Positions 35,315-44,534 of a stretch of DNA of 64,000 nt are shown here, piece by piece. Position numbers and translations under genes: made by a program. This stretch comes from DATEDA01 sp963820965 (lineage in GTDB: Bacteria > Pseudomonadota > Gammaproteobacteria > Burkholderiales > SG8-39): NCBI GenBank assembly GCA_963820965.1, contig CAWGCC010000062.1:62001-126000 (forward strand). The letters are read 5' to 3'. Below the pieces are notes generated by a model, which was given only the letters and a program-made list of their open reading frames with translations, was not told the DNA's origin and made no database searches. The number at the start of each line of letters is the position of its first letter. The stretch's first letter is position 1.

Positions 35315-38300
35315 CTAGGGGTTAGTTGGATGGAGCGGTACTTCTTTCGACGCCAGCCGCGGCCGTTCGCGCGGGCGACGGATCAGCAAATACGCGGCCG
35401 GGATCACGAACATAGATAGCAGCGGTGCGGTGATCATCCCGCCGATCATCGGCGCCGCGATCCGCTGCATGACCTCGCTTCCGGTCCCCGACGACCACAT
35501 GATCGGCGCCAGGCCGGCGAGGATCACCGCCACCGTCATCGCTTTCGGGCGCACGCGCAACACCGCGCCCTCTTCGATCGCCTCGAACAGGGTCGCGTCG
35601 TTCGCCGGCGCGCCTGTCGCGAGCCGGCGCTCCAGCGCCTGCTTGAGGTAGATCAGCATCACCACGCCGAACTCGGCGGCGACGCCGGCGAGCGCGATGA
35701 ACCCGACCGCGCTCGCGACCGACAGGTCATGGCCGAGCGCCCAGACGTACCAGAACCCGCCGACGACCGCGAACGGCACCGCGACCATGATCAGTCCTGC
35801 CTCGTCGAAGCGACGGAACGCGAGGTAGAGCAGCACGAAGATAATCGCGGCCGTGAACGGGATGACTACGGCAAGGCGCTTCATCGCGCGCTCGAGATAC
35901 TCGAACTGGCCCGACCACTGTACCGACACGCCCGGCGGTAGCTTCGCGCCGGCCGCGACGGCGCGCTGCGCCTCATGCACCACCGACGCGAGGTCACGGC
36001 CGCGGATGTCGACATAGATCCAGCCCGCGAGCCGCGCGTTCTCGCTGCGGAGCATCGGCGGGCCGTCCGTGATCCCGATTGCTGCGACTGCGCCAAGCGG
36101 GACCTGCGCCCCGGCCTCGGTCACGATCGGCAGCGTCTTCAGCTTCCCGATCGAGTCGCGCAGCTCGCGCGGGTAGCGCACGTTGATCGGAAAGCGGCGG
36201 CGGCCCTCGATCGTCTCGCCGACGTTCTCGCCGCCGATCGCGGCCGCGACCACCGACTGCACGTCGGCGGCGTTCAGGCCGAAGCGCGCCGCGGCCGCGC
36301 GGTCGACGCGCACGTCGATATAGCGGCCGCCGCTGACGCGCTCGGCGAGCACCGAGGTGACGCCGGGGACGTCCTTCACCACCCGCTCGATGTCCGCGGC
36401 GGCCCGCTCGATCTCCGCGAGGTCGTTGCCCGACACCTTGATCCCGAGCGGGCTCTTGATCCCGGTCGCAAGCATGTCGATGCGGTTGCGGATCGGCGGG
36501 ATCCAGATGTTGGCGAGCCCGGGCAGCTTGACCAGCCGGTCCAGCTCGTCGACGAGCTTCTCCGGCGTCATGCCCGGCCGCCACTCCTCGCGCGGCTTGA
36601 GCTGCACCGTCGTCTCGACCATCTCGAGCGGCGCCGGGTCGGTCGCCGTTTCGGCGCGGCCGACCTTGCCGAAGACACGCTTGACCTCCGGCACGGTGGC
36701 GATGAGGCGGTCGGTCTGCTGCAGCAGCTCCGCCGCCTTCGCCGCCGAGATGCCTGGCAGGGCCGAGGGCATGTACAGCAGATCGCCCTCGTAGAGCGGC
36801 GGCAGGAACTCGCCGCCGAGGCGCGAGGCGGGGAGCAGCGTCGCCGCGAAGACGAGCGCGGCGACCGCAAGCGTCGCCTTCGGCCAGCGCAGGACGACGG
36901 CGAGCGCCGGCCGGTACGCTGCGATCAGGAAGCGGTTGATCGGATTCTGCCGCTCCGCGGGAATCCGCCCGCGGATGAGATAGCCCATCAGCACGGGGAT
37001 CAGCGTCACGGCGAGCCCGGCCGATGCCGCCATCGCGTAGGTCTTGGTGTACGCGAGCGGCGCGAAGAGACGGCCCTCCTGCGCCTCGAGTGCGAACACC
37101 GGCACGAACGACAGCGTGATGATGAGGAGCGAGAAGAAGAGCGCCGGCCCGACCTCGACCGCCGCGTCGCCGATTACGCGCCAGCGCTCGTCGGGCGCGA
37201 TCGGCACGCACGGATGCTCGTGCGTCCAGGCCTCGAGCTTCTTGTGAGCGTTCTCGATCATCACCACCGCCGCGTCGACCATCGCGCCGATCGCGATCGC
37301 GATGCCGCCGAGCGACATGATGTTCGCATTCACGCCTTGGTAGAACATGACAGTGAACGCGACCAGCACGCCGAGCGGCAGCGTGATGATCGCGACGAAC
37401 GCCGAGCGCAGATGCAGGAGGAAGACGGCGCAGACGAGCGCCACGACCACGAACTCCTCGACGAGCTTGTCGCGCAGGTGCCGCACGGCACGCTCGATCA
37501 GCCCCGAGCGGTCGTAGGTCTCGACGATCTCGACGCCCTGCGGCAGGCTCTTCGCGAGCTCGGCGAGCCGCGTCTTCACCGCGCCGATCGTCTCGAGCGC
37601 GTTCTTGCCGGCGCGCATGACGATCACGCCGCCGGCGACCTCGCCCTCGCCGTCGAGCTCGGCGATCCCGCGCCGCATCTCCGGGCCCATCTGCACGCGC
37701 GCGACGTCTCCGAGCATCACCGGCACCCCGCCCTTCCCGACCAGGAGCGGGATCGTGCGGAAATCGTCGAGCGTCTGCAGGTAGCCGCTCGCGCGCACCA
37801 TGTACTCCGCCTCGGCCAGCTCGAGCACCGAGCCGCCGGTCTCGCGGTTCGCGTTCTGGATCGCCGCGACGACCTTCGAGTGCGGAATACCGTAGGCGCG
37901 CAGGCGGTCCGGGTCGAGCACGACCTGGTATTGGCGCACCATGCCGCCGACGGTCGCTACCTCGGCGACGTTGGGCAGCGCCTTCAGCTCGTACTTGAGG
38001 AACCAGTCCTGCAGCGCGCGGAGCTCGCCGAGGTCGAGTCGGCCCGAGCGGTCGATGAGCGCGTACTGGTAGATCCAGCCGACACCGGTCGCGTCCGGCC
38101 CGAGCGCCGGCTTCGCCTGCGCCGGCAGCCGCGACTGCACCTGGTTCAGGTACTCGAGCACGCGCGAGCGCGCCCAGTACGGATCGGTGCCGTCCGCGAA
38201 CAGGATGTAGACGAACGAATCGCCGAAGAACGAGTACCCGCGCACCGTCTTCGCGCCGGGCACCGACAGCATCGTCGTCGTCAGCGGGTAGGTGACCTGG

Positions 38301-38488
38301 TCCTCGACGATGCGGGGCGCCTGCCCCGGCCAGGTCGTGCGGATGATGACCTGCACGTCGGAGAGGTCCGGAATCGCGTCGACCGGCGTGCGCATCACCG
38401 CGTAGACACCCCAGGCGGTGACGAGTACGGTCGTCATGAGGACCAGGAACCGGTTGGCGATCGACCAGCGGATCAAAGCGGCGATCAT
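35315..38488 (-). CDS. cusA: CusA-type copper/silver RND permease
   Basis: This 1057-residue inner-membrane pump has 12 helices and two porter domains. TM4 carries IAIGAMVDAAVVMIEN, the Asp-Ala-Ala pattern of the monovalent-metal (Cu/Ag) group, unlike the Asp-Gly-Ala of the czcA at 19289. The Met pairs expected in the porter are not assigned here. The ATG at 38488 overlaps the cusB stop by 4 nt. It ends with a charged tail (RRPRERPRLASK). It carries out proton-driven efflux of periplasmic copper with CusB and CusC. Confidence 0.93.
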   Translation of the reverse strand: MIAALIRWSIANRFLVLMTTVLVTAWGVYAVMRTPVDAIPDLSDVQVIIRTTWPGQAPRIVEDQVTYPLTTTMLSVPGAKTVRGYSFFGDSFVYILFADGTDPYWARSRVLEYLNQVQSRLPAQAKPALGPDATGVGWIYQYALIDRSGRLDLGELRALQDWFLKYELKALPNVAEVATVGGMVRQYQVVLDPDRLRAYGIPHSKVVAAIQNANRETGGSVLELAEAEYMVRASGYLQTLDDFRTIPLLVGKGGVPVMLGDVARVQMGPEMRRGIAELDGEGEVAGGVIVMRAGKNALETIGAVKTRLAELAKSLPQGVEIVETYDRSGLIERAVRHLRDKLVEEFVVVALVCAVFLLHLRSAFVAIITLPLGVLVAFTVMFYQGVNANIMSLGGIAIAIGAMVDAAVVMIENAHKKLEAWTHEHPCVPIAPDERWRVIGDAAVEVGPALFFSLLIITLSFVPVFALEAQEGRLFAPLAYTKTYAMAASAGLAVTLIPVLMGYLIRGRIPAERQNPINRFLIAAYRPALAVVLRWPKATLAVAALVFAATLLPASRLGGEFLPPLYEGDLLYMPSALPGISAAKAAELLQQTDRLIATVPEVKRVFGKVGRAETATDPAPLEMVETTVQLKPREEWRPGMTPEKLVDELDRLVKLPGLANIWIPPIRNRIDMLATGIKSPLGIKVSGNDLAEIERAAADIERVVKDVPGVTSVLAERVSGGRYIDVRVDRAAAARFGLNAADVQSVVAAAIGGENVGETIEGRRRFPINVRYPRELRDSIGKLKTLPIVTEAGAQVPLGAVAAIGITDGPPMLRSENARLAGWIYVDIRGRDLASVVHEAQRAVAAGAKLPPGVSVQWSGQFEYLERAMKRLAVVIPFTAAIIFVLLYLAFRRFDEAGLIMVAVPFAVVGGFWYVWALGHDLSVASAVGFIALAGVAAEFGVVMLIYLKQALERRLATGAPANDATLFEAIEEGAVLRVRPKAMTVAVILAGLAPIMWSSGTGSEVMQRIAAPMIGGMITAPLLSMFVIPAAYLLIRRPRERPRLASKEVPLHPTNP

Positions 38489-39945
38489 CTGAGCGGCTCC
38501 ACCTTCGTTGCCTGGAACTCGCCGTCCTTCATGGTGAATTCGAAGCGGATACGGTCGCCGGGCTTCAGGCCGGCCGGCAGCCCTGCTTTCGGCGCAGCAA
38601 ACTCCATCGTCATTCCCCCCATCCGAGCGCTCGGAATGGGCCCGTGCTTGATCAGCAGGAACTTGTCGTTGCCGCTCACGAGGACGCCCTCGGCCTGGTG
38701 GACCGGCGCGGACGCCTCGGCGCCGGTTCCTTCCAGGCGGGCGAGCGTCGTGCGCAGGCTTGCTTCGGAGTCGATCAGGAACTGCCCCGACACCACCACG
38801 CGGTCGCCGGCCTTCAGCCCCTTGCGGATCTCGGTGTCGCCGCCGGACTCCATGCCGACCTCGACGTCGACGGCCCGGAACTTCCCTTCGCCCGTCGCGA
38901 GGATCACGACGCTTCGCTCGCCGGTGCGGATCACCGCTTCGCTCGGCACCAGTAACCCCTCGCGCCCGCGCCCGCCGAGAGCGAGGGTGGCGTACATTCC
39001 GGGCTTCAGCTTGCCGGCGGGATTGGCGATCTCGACCCGCGCGCGCACCGTCCGCGTCGCCGCGTTGACCTCGGGCAGGATCGCGCTCACGCGCCCCTTG
39101 AAGACCTCCTCGGGATACGTGGGCAAGCGCGCGTCGACCGTCATCCCGGGGACTAGCATTCCTGCCTGCGCCTCGGGCACTTCGGCTACGACCCACACCG
39201 TCCCCAGCCCCGCGATCCGGAAGAGCGTCGTGCCGGCGGCCACGGTCATGCCTTCGCGTGCGCCGAGCTCGGCCACCACGCCCGACGCTGGCGCACGCAG
39301 CGTCATGCGGGCCTGCACGCTTCCTTCACGCTCGACCGCGGCGATCTGCCCTTCGGTCATGCCGGCGAGCAGCAGCCGTTCGCGCGCAGCGCGCTGCAGC
39401 GGCTCGACGTCCGCGCCGGTGAGGCGCTGCAGCGCGAGATACTCGGCCTGCGCTGCAGCCCACTCGGGGAACAGGATCTCGACCAGCGGCTGGTCTTCCC
39501 GCACCGGGTCAAGCGCCGCCCGGACGTGCAGCTTCTCGACGAAGCCGGCGGTGCGAGCCTGCACCAGCACGACGGCTCGCTCGTTGTACTCGACGTTGCC
39601 GACCGCGCTGAGCTTCGGCGCGAGCGACCCCGGTCGCGCCTCGGCGGTCCGGACGCCGAGGTTCTGCACGACGCGCGGGCTGATGCTGACGCCGGGCTCG
39701 TCGCCGCCCGCGTCGGCGTACTTCGGCACCAGCATCATGTCCATGAAGGGCGACTTGCCCGGCTTGTCGAAGCGCTGCTGCGGGTACATCGGGTCGTACC
39801 AGTACAGCACGTTGCGGTCCCCTGTCCCTTCGGCGGCGGGCGCTCCCGGCGACGGGGCCTGCGGATGGGACATTCCGAACCAGTAGCCGGTGGCGGCGAG
39901 GCCGAGCCCGGCGACCGCAAGTGCCGCATAGCGGAGGCGGCTCAC
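38485..39945 (-). CDS. cusB: CusB-type RND adaptor with N-terminal HMBD and fused CusF domain
   Basis: This 486-residue protein has an N-terminal anchor helix, then a heavy-metal-binding domain (LYWYDPMYPQQRFDKPGKSP with DMMLVPKY), then barrel-sandwich, hairpin and beta-barrel adaptor domains. The last ~75 residues (from VHQAEGVLVSGNDKF) form a CusF-like copper chaperone fused in place of a separate gene. Its site reads MGGMTMEF, with Met where E. coli CusF has Trp. Start is GTG at 39945, overlapping cusC by 4 nt. It delivers Cu(I) to CusA. Confidence 0.92.
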   Translation of the reverse strand: MSRLRYAALAVAGLGLAATGYWFGMSHPQAPSPGAPAAEGTGDRNVLYWYDPMYPQQRFDKPGKSPFMDMMLVPKYADAGGDEPGVSISPRVVQNLGVRTAEARPGSLAPKLSAVGNVEYNERAVVLVQARTAGFVEKLHVRAALDPVREDQPLVEILFPEWAAAQAEYLALQRLTGADVEPLQRAARERLLLAGMTEGQIAAVEREGSVQARMTLRAPASGVVAELGAREGMTVAAGTTLFRIAGLGTVWVVAEVPEAQAGMLVPGMTVDARLPTYPEEVFKGRVSAILPEVNAATRTVRARVEIANPAGKLKPGMYATLALGGRGREGLLVPSEAVIRTGERSVVILATGEGKFRAVDVEVGMESGGDTEIRKGLKAGDRVVVSGQFLIDSEASLRTTLARLEGTGAEASAPVHQAEGVLVSGNDKFLLIKHGPIPSARMGGMTMEFAAPKAGLPAGLKPGDRIRFEFTMKDGEFQATKVEPLR

Positions 39946-41204
39946 GACTTGCCCTCCTCGAGGAGCAGGTAGTTGATCGCGGACCAGGCCCGAGCGCGTT
40001 CGGCGAGCGCCTGCGCGAGGCTCATTTGCGCCTCGGCCTCGGCGCGCCGCGCTTCCAGCACACCTGTGAGCGTGCCGCGCCCGCCGCGGTAGGCCGCGAG
40101 CGCAAGCGCTACGCGCTCGCGCGCGAGGGGCAGGATCGAGCGCTCGTACCGCGTGACCCGCGCGGCGGCGGTATCCCAGTCGGCAAGAAAACCCCGCGCT
40201 TCGGCCTCGGCCGCGCGCCGTGTCTCCTCGGTCGCATTGCGCGCGCGCTCGACGAGCGCCTGCTTGGCGGCGATCTCCCGATCCTGGCGGCGTTCGGCGG
40301 CGATCGGCAGGTCGATCGCGACGAGCACGCTCACCATGTTGGAGAAGTTGGGGCTGCGCTGGCCGTAGGAAACGATCAAGGACCAGTCCGGCGTCTTCGT
40401 GCTCCCCGCGACCGACAGGTCGGCCCGCGCGAGCGAGACCTGCCGGTCGCTCACCTGCACTGCCGGATGCGAGCCCACCCGCGCAAGCAGCTCGTTCGCG
40501 GCGACCGGCAGACGCGCAGTATCTGGCGCCGCGCCGAGCGGGCGCGACGCAGTACTTCCGAGGAGCTGCGCGAGCGCGATCCGCGCGCGCTCGAGCGAGC
40601 GCTCGTGCATCGCGAGGCGATCGCGCGCCTGCTCGACGGCAACGCGCGCGGCGAGCGCATCGGCCGGGGCAAGCCGCCCGCCCGCGACTGCCGCGGCCGC
40701 CGTCTCCGCCTCGAGCTCGGTTTCGCGCACCAGCGCGACTAGCGCCGCGTGCTCCTCGTGCGCGTAACGCAGGTCGAACCACGCGTTGGCGACCTCGCGC
40801 TGGAGCTGGAGGCGGGTCGCGGCAAGGGTGGCACTCTCGACACTGCCCTCGGCCTCCGCCCGAGCGCCGAGCGCCCGCCGCTTGCCTGCGTTCGGGAAGC
40901 CCTGTTCGACGCCGATGCGCCTCATCGTCATGAAATCCTGGTCGGTGCGCCAGGCGTCGGTGCCGCTGACCGGCAGGTTCTCGATGCCGAGGACGAGCTT
41001 GGGATCGGGCAGCTCCCCGGCGCGCGCGGCCATCTCGCCGGCGGCGCTCACGGACGCGGCCTGCGCGGCAAGCTTTGCCGATCGCGCCTCGGCGAGGCGG
41101 ATCGCCTCGTCGAGCGTGAGGGGGGCGGTTTGTGCGAGCGCCAGCGGCGCGGCGGCGAGCAGGGCGCCGAGCGCGCTCGCGCGAACAATTCGGGCAGACG
41201 ACAT
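39942..41204 (-). CDS. cusC: CusC-type TolC-family outer-membrane protein
   Basis: This 420-residue protein has a signal ending PLALAQ, then LTLDEAIRLAEARSAKLAAQ and OEP repeats (QLQREVANAWFDLRYAHEEH; QALVERARNATEETRRAAEA). It forms the outer channel of the Cu/Ag efflux complex. The ATG at 41204 gives a clean export signal. It is first of the cusCBA set, following a small copper-operon protein by 66 nt. Confidence 0.9.
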   Translation of the reverse strand: MSSARIVRASALGALLAAAPLALAQTAPLTLDEAIRLAEARSAKLAAQAASVSAAGEMAARAGELPDPKLVLGIENLPVSGTDAWRTDQDFMTMRRIGVEQGFPNAGKRRALGARAEAEGSVESATLAATRLQLQREVANAWFDLRYAHEEHAALVALVRETELEAETAAAAVAGGRLAPADALAARVAVEQARDRLAMHERSLERARIALAQLLGSTASRPLGAAPDTARLPVAANELLARVGSHPAVQVSDRQVSLARADLSVAGSTKTPDWSLIVSYGQRSPNFSNMVSVLVAIDLPIAAERRQDREIAAKQALVERARNATEETRRAAEAEARGFLADWDTAAARVTRYERSILPLARERVALALAAYRGGRGTLTGVLEARRAEAEAQMSLAQALAERARAWSAINYLLLEEGKS

Positions 41205-41270
41205 GAAACCTCCGCGTGAAAGGAATCCTGGATGCGGCCGCGGTCGCGGCCCGGATTCGCGCGGAGGCTG

Positions 41271-41645
41271 CTAGTTGCGCAGGCGCTGGTACAGGATGGA
41301 AAGCGGAGGCGAGGCGGCGTGCGTGGGCACGGCTTGCGCGCGCATCCCCCCGAGGGGCGGCGCGCCGGAATCGGTCGCTACGAGCGTGAGCAGCGGCGGC
41401 GTCACGTCGAGCGCGGCGAGCGGCTTCGCTTTGTCGACGGTCTGCTTGTCGACCTGGCAGTGCGCCTGGCAGAGCGCGGTTGGACCGGGAGACGGTTCGT
41501 CGTGGCACGGCATCGCCGTCTGAACGGGCACCGGGATCACGCACGCGTGCATGGCCACTGCGGCCTGCGCGAAAGCCAGCGCGGCCATTGCGATGATCGC
41601 GATCGAGCGACGGTAGCGGCGTGCGAGCTTCACGAACGGGAGCAT
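41271..41645 (-). CDS. Secreted Cys/His-containing copper-operon protein
   Basis: This 124-residue protein has a signal-like N-terminus (YRRSIAIIAMAALAFAQAAV) followed by AMHACVIPVPVQTAMPCHDE and ALCQAHCQVDKQTVD, clusters of Cys, His and Met able to bind copper. It lies directly upstream of cusC, as small sensor or chaperone proteins often do. No family name is claimed. The ATG at 41645 is followed by LPFVKLARRYR. Confidence 0.6.
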   Translation of the reverse strand: MLPFVKLARRYRRSIAIIAMAALAFAQAAVAMHACVIPVPVQTAMPCHDEPSPGPTALCQAHCQVDKQTVDKAKPLAALDVTPPLLTLVATDSGAPPLGGMRAQAVPTHAASPPLSILYQRLRN

Positions 41646-41803
41646 ATCGCATTCCTGAAGCTCAGCCGGTCGCGCGTGGCCTTGGCATCGTTGTCGTTCG
41701 ATGGCGTGACAACGCGGAGAGTCGGACGTTTTCGCGCAACCTGCGGTCAGGGGTTGCGAGAGTTCTACGTTCGACCCAAACGCCCGGCCGCAACCAGCGG
41801 GAT

Positions 41804-42265
41804 TCACCGCGCGCGCCTCGCCCGCTCGTTAGCCTCGTTCTGGGCGCGCCGGATCTCGTCTGGCCAAGTGCTCTTGATATAGGCGAGGATGGCGAGGATT
41901 TCGTCGTCGGCGAGCGCGCCGCCGAACCCCGGCATGTCGCTCTCGTAGCCGGGCGGCGCGTACTTGCCGGGCACGAGGCCATGCTTGGTGATGCCGACAA
42001 GCACCGCGTCGGGGTGATGCCAGGTGTGGCCGCTCGCGTCGTGCGGCGGCGCCGGCATCCGGCCGGTCGGCTTCTTCTCGCGCCAATGCGGCTCGCCTTC
42101 GAGGTTCGCGCCATGGCAGCTCGCGCAGTGCCGGTCGTACAACGCGCGTCCGGCGGCGATGCGGGCCGGGTCGTCACGTGGCCGCGCGAGCAGCACGGCG
42201 ACCGCGGCGATCGCGACGCCGAGCGCGCCGGCGCTACCGACGAGCGCGGTCCGCCCGAGCGTCAA
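41804..42265 (-). CDS. Cytochrome c, single haem, with N-terminal anchor
   Basis: This 153-residue protein has a hydrophobic N-terminal segment (LVGSAGALGVAIAAVAVLLA) and then one haem site CASCHGAN with the axial-type Met at DMPGFGG. The TTG start at 42265 overlaps the CopA stop, so it is co-translated. In a copper operon it may accept electrons from the oxidase system; this is inference. Confidence 0.82.
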   Translation of the reverse strand: MTLGRTALVGSAGALGVAIAAVAVLLARPRDDPARIAAGRALYDRHCASCHGANLEGEPHWREKKPTGRMPAPPHDASGHTWHHPDAVLVGITKHGLVPGKYAPPGYESDMPGFGGALADDEILAILAYIKSTWPDEIRRAQNEANERARRAR

Positions 42266-44475
42266 AGCTTGACGCCGCGCAGCCGCAGGGCGTTCCCGAT
42301 CACCGACACGGAAGACAGGCTCATCGCGGCGCTCGCGATCATCGGGTTGAGGAGCAGGCTGAACCACGGGTAGAGCGCGCCTGCGGCGATCGGCACCCCG
42401 ACCGCGTTGTAGACGAACGCGAAAAACAGGTTCTGCCGGATGTTGCGCATGGTCGCGCGCGAGAGCTTGCGCGCCTTGAGGATGCCACGCAGATCCCCCT
42501 TCACCAGCACGATACGCGCGCTCTGCATCGCGATGTCGGTGCCGTGGCCCATCGCGATCCCCACGTGCGCCTGCGCGAGCGCGGGCGCGTCGTTGATCCC
42601 GTCGCCCGCCATGGCCACGATGCGGCCCTTGCCCTGCATCTCCTTCACGATGCGGTGCTTGTCCTGGGGCAGCACCTCGGCGACGAACTCGGCGATGCCG
42701 AGCCGGTCGGCGACCGCGCGCGCGGTGTTGCGGTTGTCGCCGGTGAGCATGACGATGTTCACGCCGTCCTCGCGGAGCTCGCGCACGGCCTCCGGCGTCG
42801 ACGCCTTGATGGGATCGGCGACAGCCAGGAGCCCGGCCGGCCGGCTGTCCAGGGCGACCAGCATCGCCGTCGCGCCCTCGCGCCGCAGCGGCTCGGCCTG
42901 CGCCTCGAGCGTCGCCGGGTCGACGCCCGATTCGGCGAGGAAACGTGCCGTACCGACCAGCACCTCGCGTCCGCCCACCTTGCCGCGCACACCCTTGCCG
43001 GTGACCGACTCGAAGTCGGTCACCGCGGCAAGCGCGAGGCCGCGCGCTTTTGCCCCGGCGACGATCGCCGCCGCGAGCGGATGCTCGCTCGCCTGCTCGA
43101 GGCTCGCGGCCAGCGCCAGCAGCTCGTCCTCGGCGAACCCCGGCTCGGGCGTCACACGCTGCAACGCCGGCCTTCCTTCGGTCAGCGTGCCGGTCTTGTC
43201 GACGACGAGGGTGTCGACTTTCTCCATGATCTCGAGCGCTTCGGCGTCCTTGATCAGCACGCCGTCGAGCGCACCGCGGCCGATGCCGACCATGACCGAG
43301 ATCGGCGTCGCGAGGCCGAGCGCGCAGGGGCACGCGATGATCAGCACGGATACCGCGACGAGCAGGGCGTTGGCGAGCCGCGGCTCCGGCCCGACCAGGG
43401 CCCAGACGATCGCCGCCAGCACCGCTACCGTCATCACGCCGGGGACGAACCACGCCGACACCTGGTCGGCGAGCCGCTGGATCGGCGCGCGCGACCGCGC
43501 CGCTTCGCCGACGAGGCGTGCGATCTGCGCGAGGAGCGTATCGGCGCCGACTTTCTCCGCGCGCATCAGGAACGTGCCGGTCTGGTTCACCGTACCGGCG
43601 GTAACGGGCGAGCCGGGCGTCTTCTCGACCGGAAGCGGCTCGCCGGTGATCATCGACTCGTCGACGACCGAATGCCCTTCGAGCACCACGCCGTCGACCG
43701 GGATCCTGGACCCGGGCCGCGCGCGGAGCCGGTCGCCCGGCCTCACCTCGGCGAGCGGCACTTCGCGCTCCGTGCCGTCCGCCTCGACGCGGATCGCGGT
43801 GTTCGGGGCGAGGCCGAGGAGCGCGCGCACGGCGCTCGAGGTCTGTGCGCGGGCGCGGAGCTCGAGCACCTCGCCCAGCAGCACGAGCGTCGTGATGACG
43901 GCGGCGGCCTCGAAGTAGAGCGGCACCAGCCCGTGCGCCTTGAACGCCTCGGGCAGCGCGTCCGGCGCGAGCACCGCAAACACGCTGAAGAGATACGCCA
44001 CCGCAACGCCGAGCCCGATCAGGCTGTACATGTTGAGCCGCAGCGTGCGGAAAGATACCCAGGCGCGCTCGAAGAACGGCCAGCCGCCCCAGAGCACGAC
44101 CGGCGTCGCGAGCGCGAACTGCGCCCACCCGAACGCGGGCCCGCCGATCGCGTGACGGATCTCCGCGCCCCAGATCATCTCCGCCATTGCTGCGACGACG
44201 AGCGGCAGGCTCAGCGCGGCGCTCAGCCAGAAGCGCCGCGTCATGTCCTTCAGATGGACGTTCTCGACCTCATGGAGGGTGACGGTGCGCGGCTCGAGGG
44301 CCATGCCGCAGATCGGGCAGTTGCCCGACGCATCGCGGACGATCTCCGGATGCATCGGGCAGGTCCACTCGACCTTCGATCCGGCCGTGACCGCGGGCGG
44401 CGGCTCGCGCACCGCGGCTCTCGCGTGGTGATGCGCGTGCGCCCCGTGGGCGTGGTCATGAGGATGGTGCTGCAT
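42262..44475 (-). CDS. copA: Copper-translocating P-type ATPase (CopA)
   Basis: This 737-residue P1B-ATPase exports Cu(I) from the cytoplasm. A His-rich N-terminus (HHPHDHAHGAHAHHHARA) is followed by a heavy-metal-binding domain (CPMHPEIV and CPICGMALEP) in place of a classical CXXC domain. Key elements are TGE (MITGEPLPVEKT), CPC (IACPCALGLATP), DKTGT (VVDKTGTLTEG), the HP motif (SEHPLAA) and GDGIND (AGDGINDAPAL). It lies 59 nt after the propeller gene and overlaps the cytochrome gene. It works with the periplasmic CusCBA. Confidence 0.95.
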   Translation of the reverse strand: MQHHPHDHAHGAHAHHHARAAVREPPPAVTAGSKVEWTCPMHPEIVRDASGNCPICGMALEPRTVTLHEVENVHLKDMTRRFWLSAALSLPLVVAAMAEMIWGAEIRHAIGGPAFGWAQFALATPVVLWGGWPFFERAWVSFRTLRLNMYSLIGLGVAVAYLFSVFAVLAPDALPEAFKAHGLVPLYFEAAAVITTLVLLGEVLELRARAQTSSAVRALLGLAPNTAIRVEADGTEREVPLAEVRPGDRLRARPGSRIPVDGVVLEGHSVVDESMITGEPLPVEKTPGSPVTAGTVNQTGTFLMRAEKVGADTLLAQIARLVGEAARSRAPIQRLADQVSAWFVPGVMTVAVLAAIVWALVGPEPRLANALLVAVSVLIIACPCALGLATPISVMVGIGRGALDGVLIKDAEALEIMEKVDTLVVDKTGTLTEGRPALQRVTPEPGFAEDELLALAASLEQASEHPLAAAIVAGAKARGLALAAVTDFESVTGKGVRGKVGGREVLVGTARFLAESGVDPATLEAQAEPLRREGATAMLVALDSRPAGLLAVADPIKASTPEAVRELREDGVNIVMLTGDNRNTARAVADRLGIAEFVAEVLPQDKHRIVKEMQGKGRIVAMAGDGINDAPALAQAHVGIAMGHGTDIAMQSARIVLVKGDLRGILKARKLSRATMRNIRQNLFFAFVYNAVGVPIAAGALYPWFSLLLNPMIASAAMSLSSVSVIGNALRLRGVKL

Positions 44476-44534
44476 GCCTATCTCTCGAACCGGTGGTGCG
44501 CGTCGCGCCCACCCGACCGGGTGGGCCGTGCGCG

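Noticed and set aside
35975..39886. 1303-codon plus-strand frame opposite cusA and cusB
   Set aside because: Same kind of shadow, entirely antisense to two recognised genes, no domain features.
38485..41652. A single 1055-residue protein covering cusB and upstream sequence
   Set aside because: Only the last 486 residues match the adaptor family; the rest is antisense-like text overlapping cusC in another frame. GTG 39945 is the true start.
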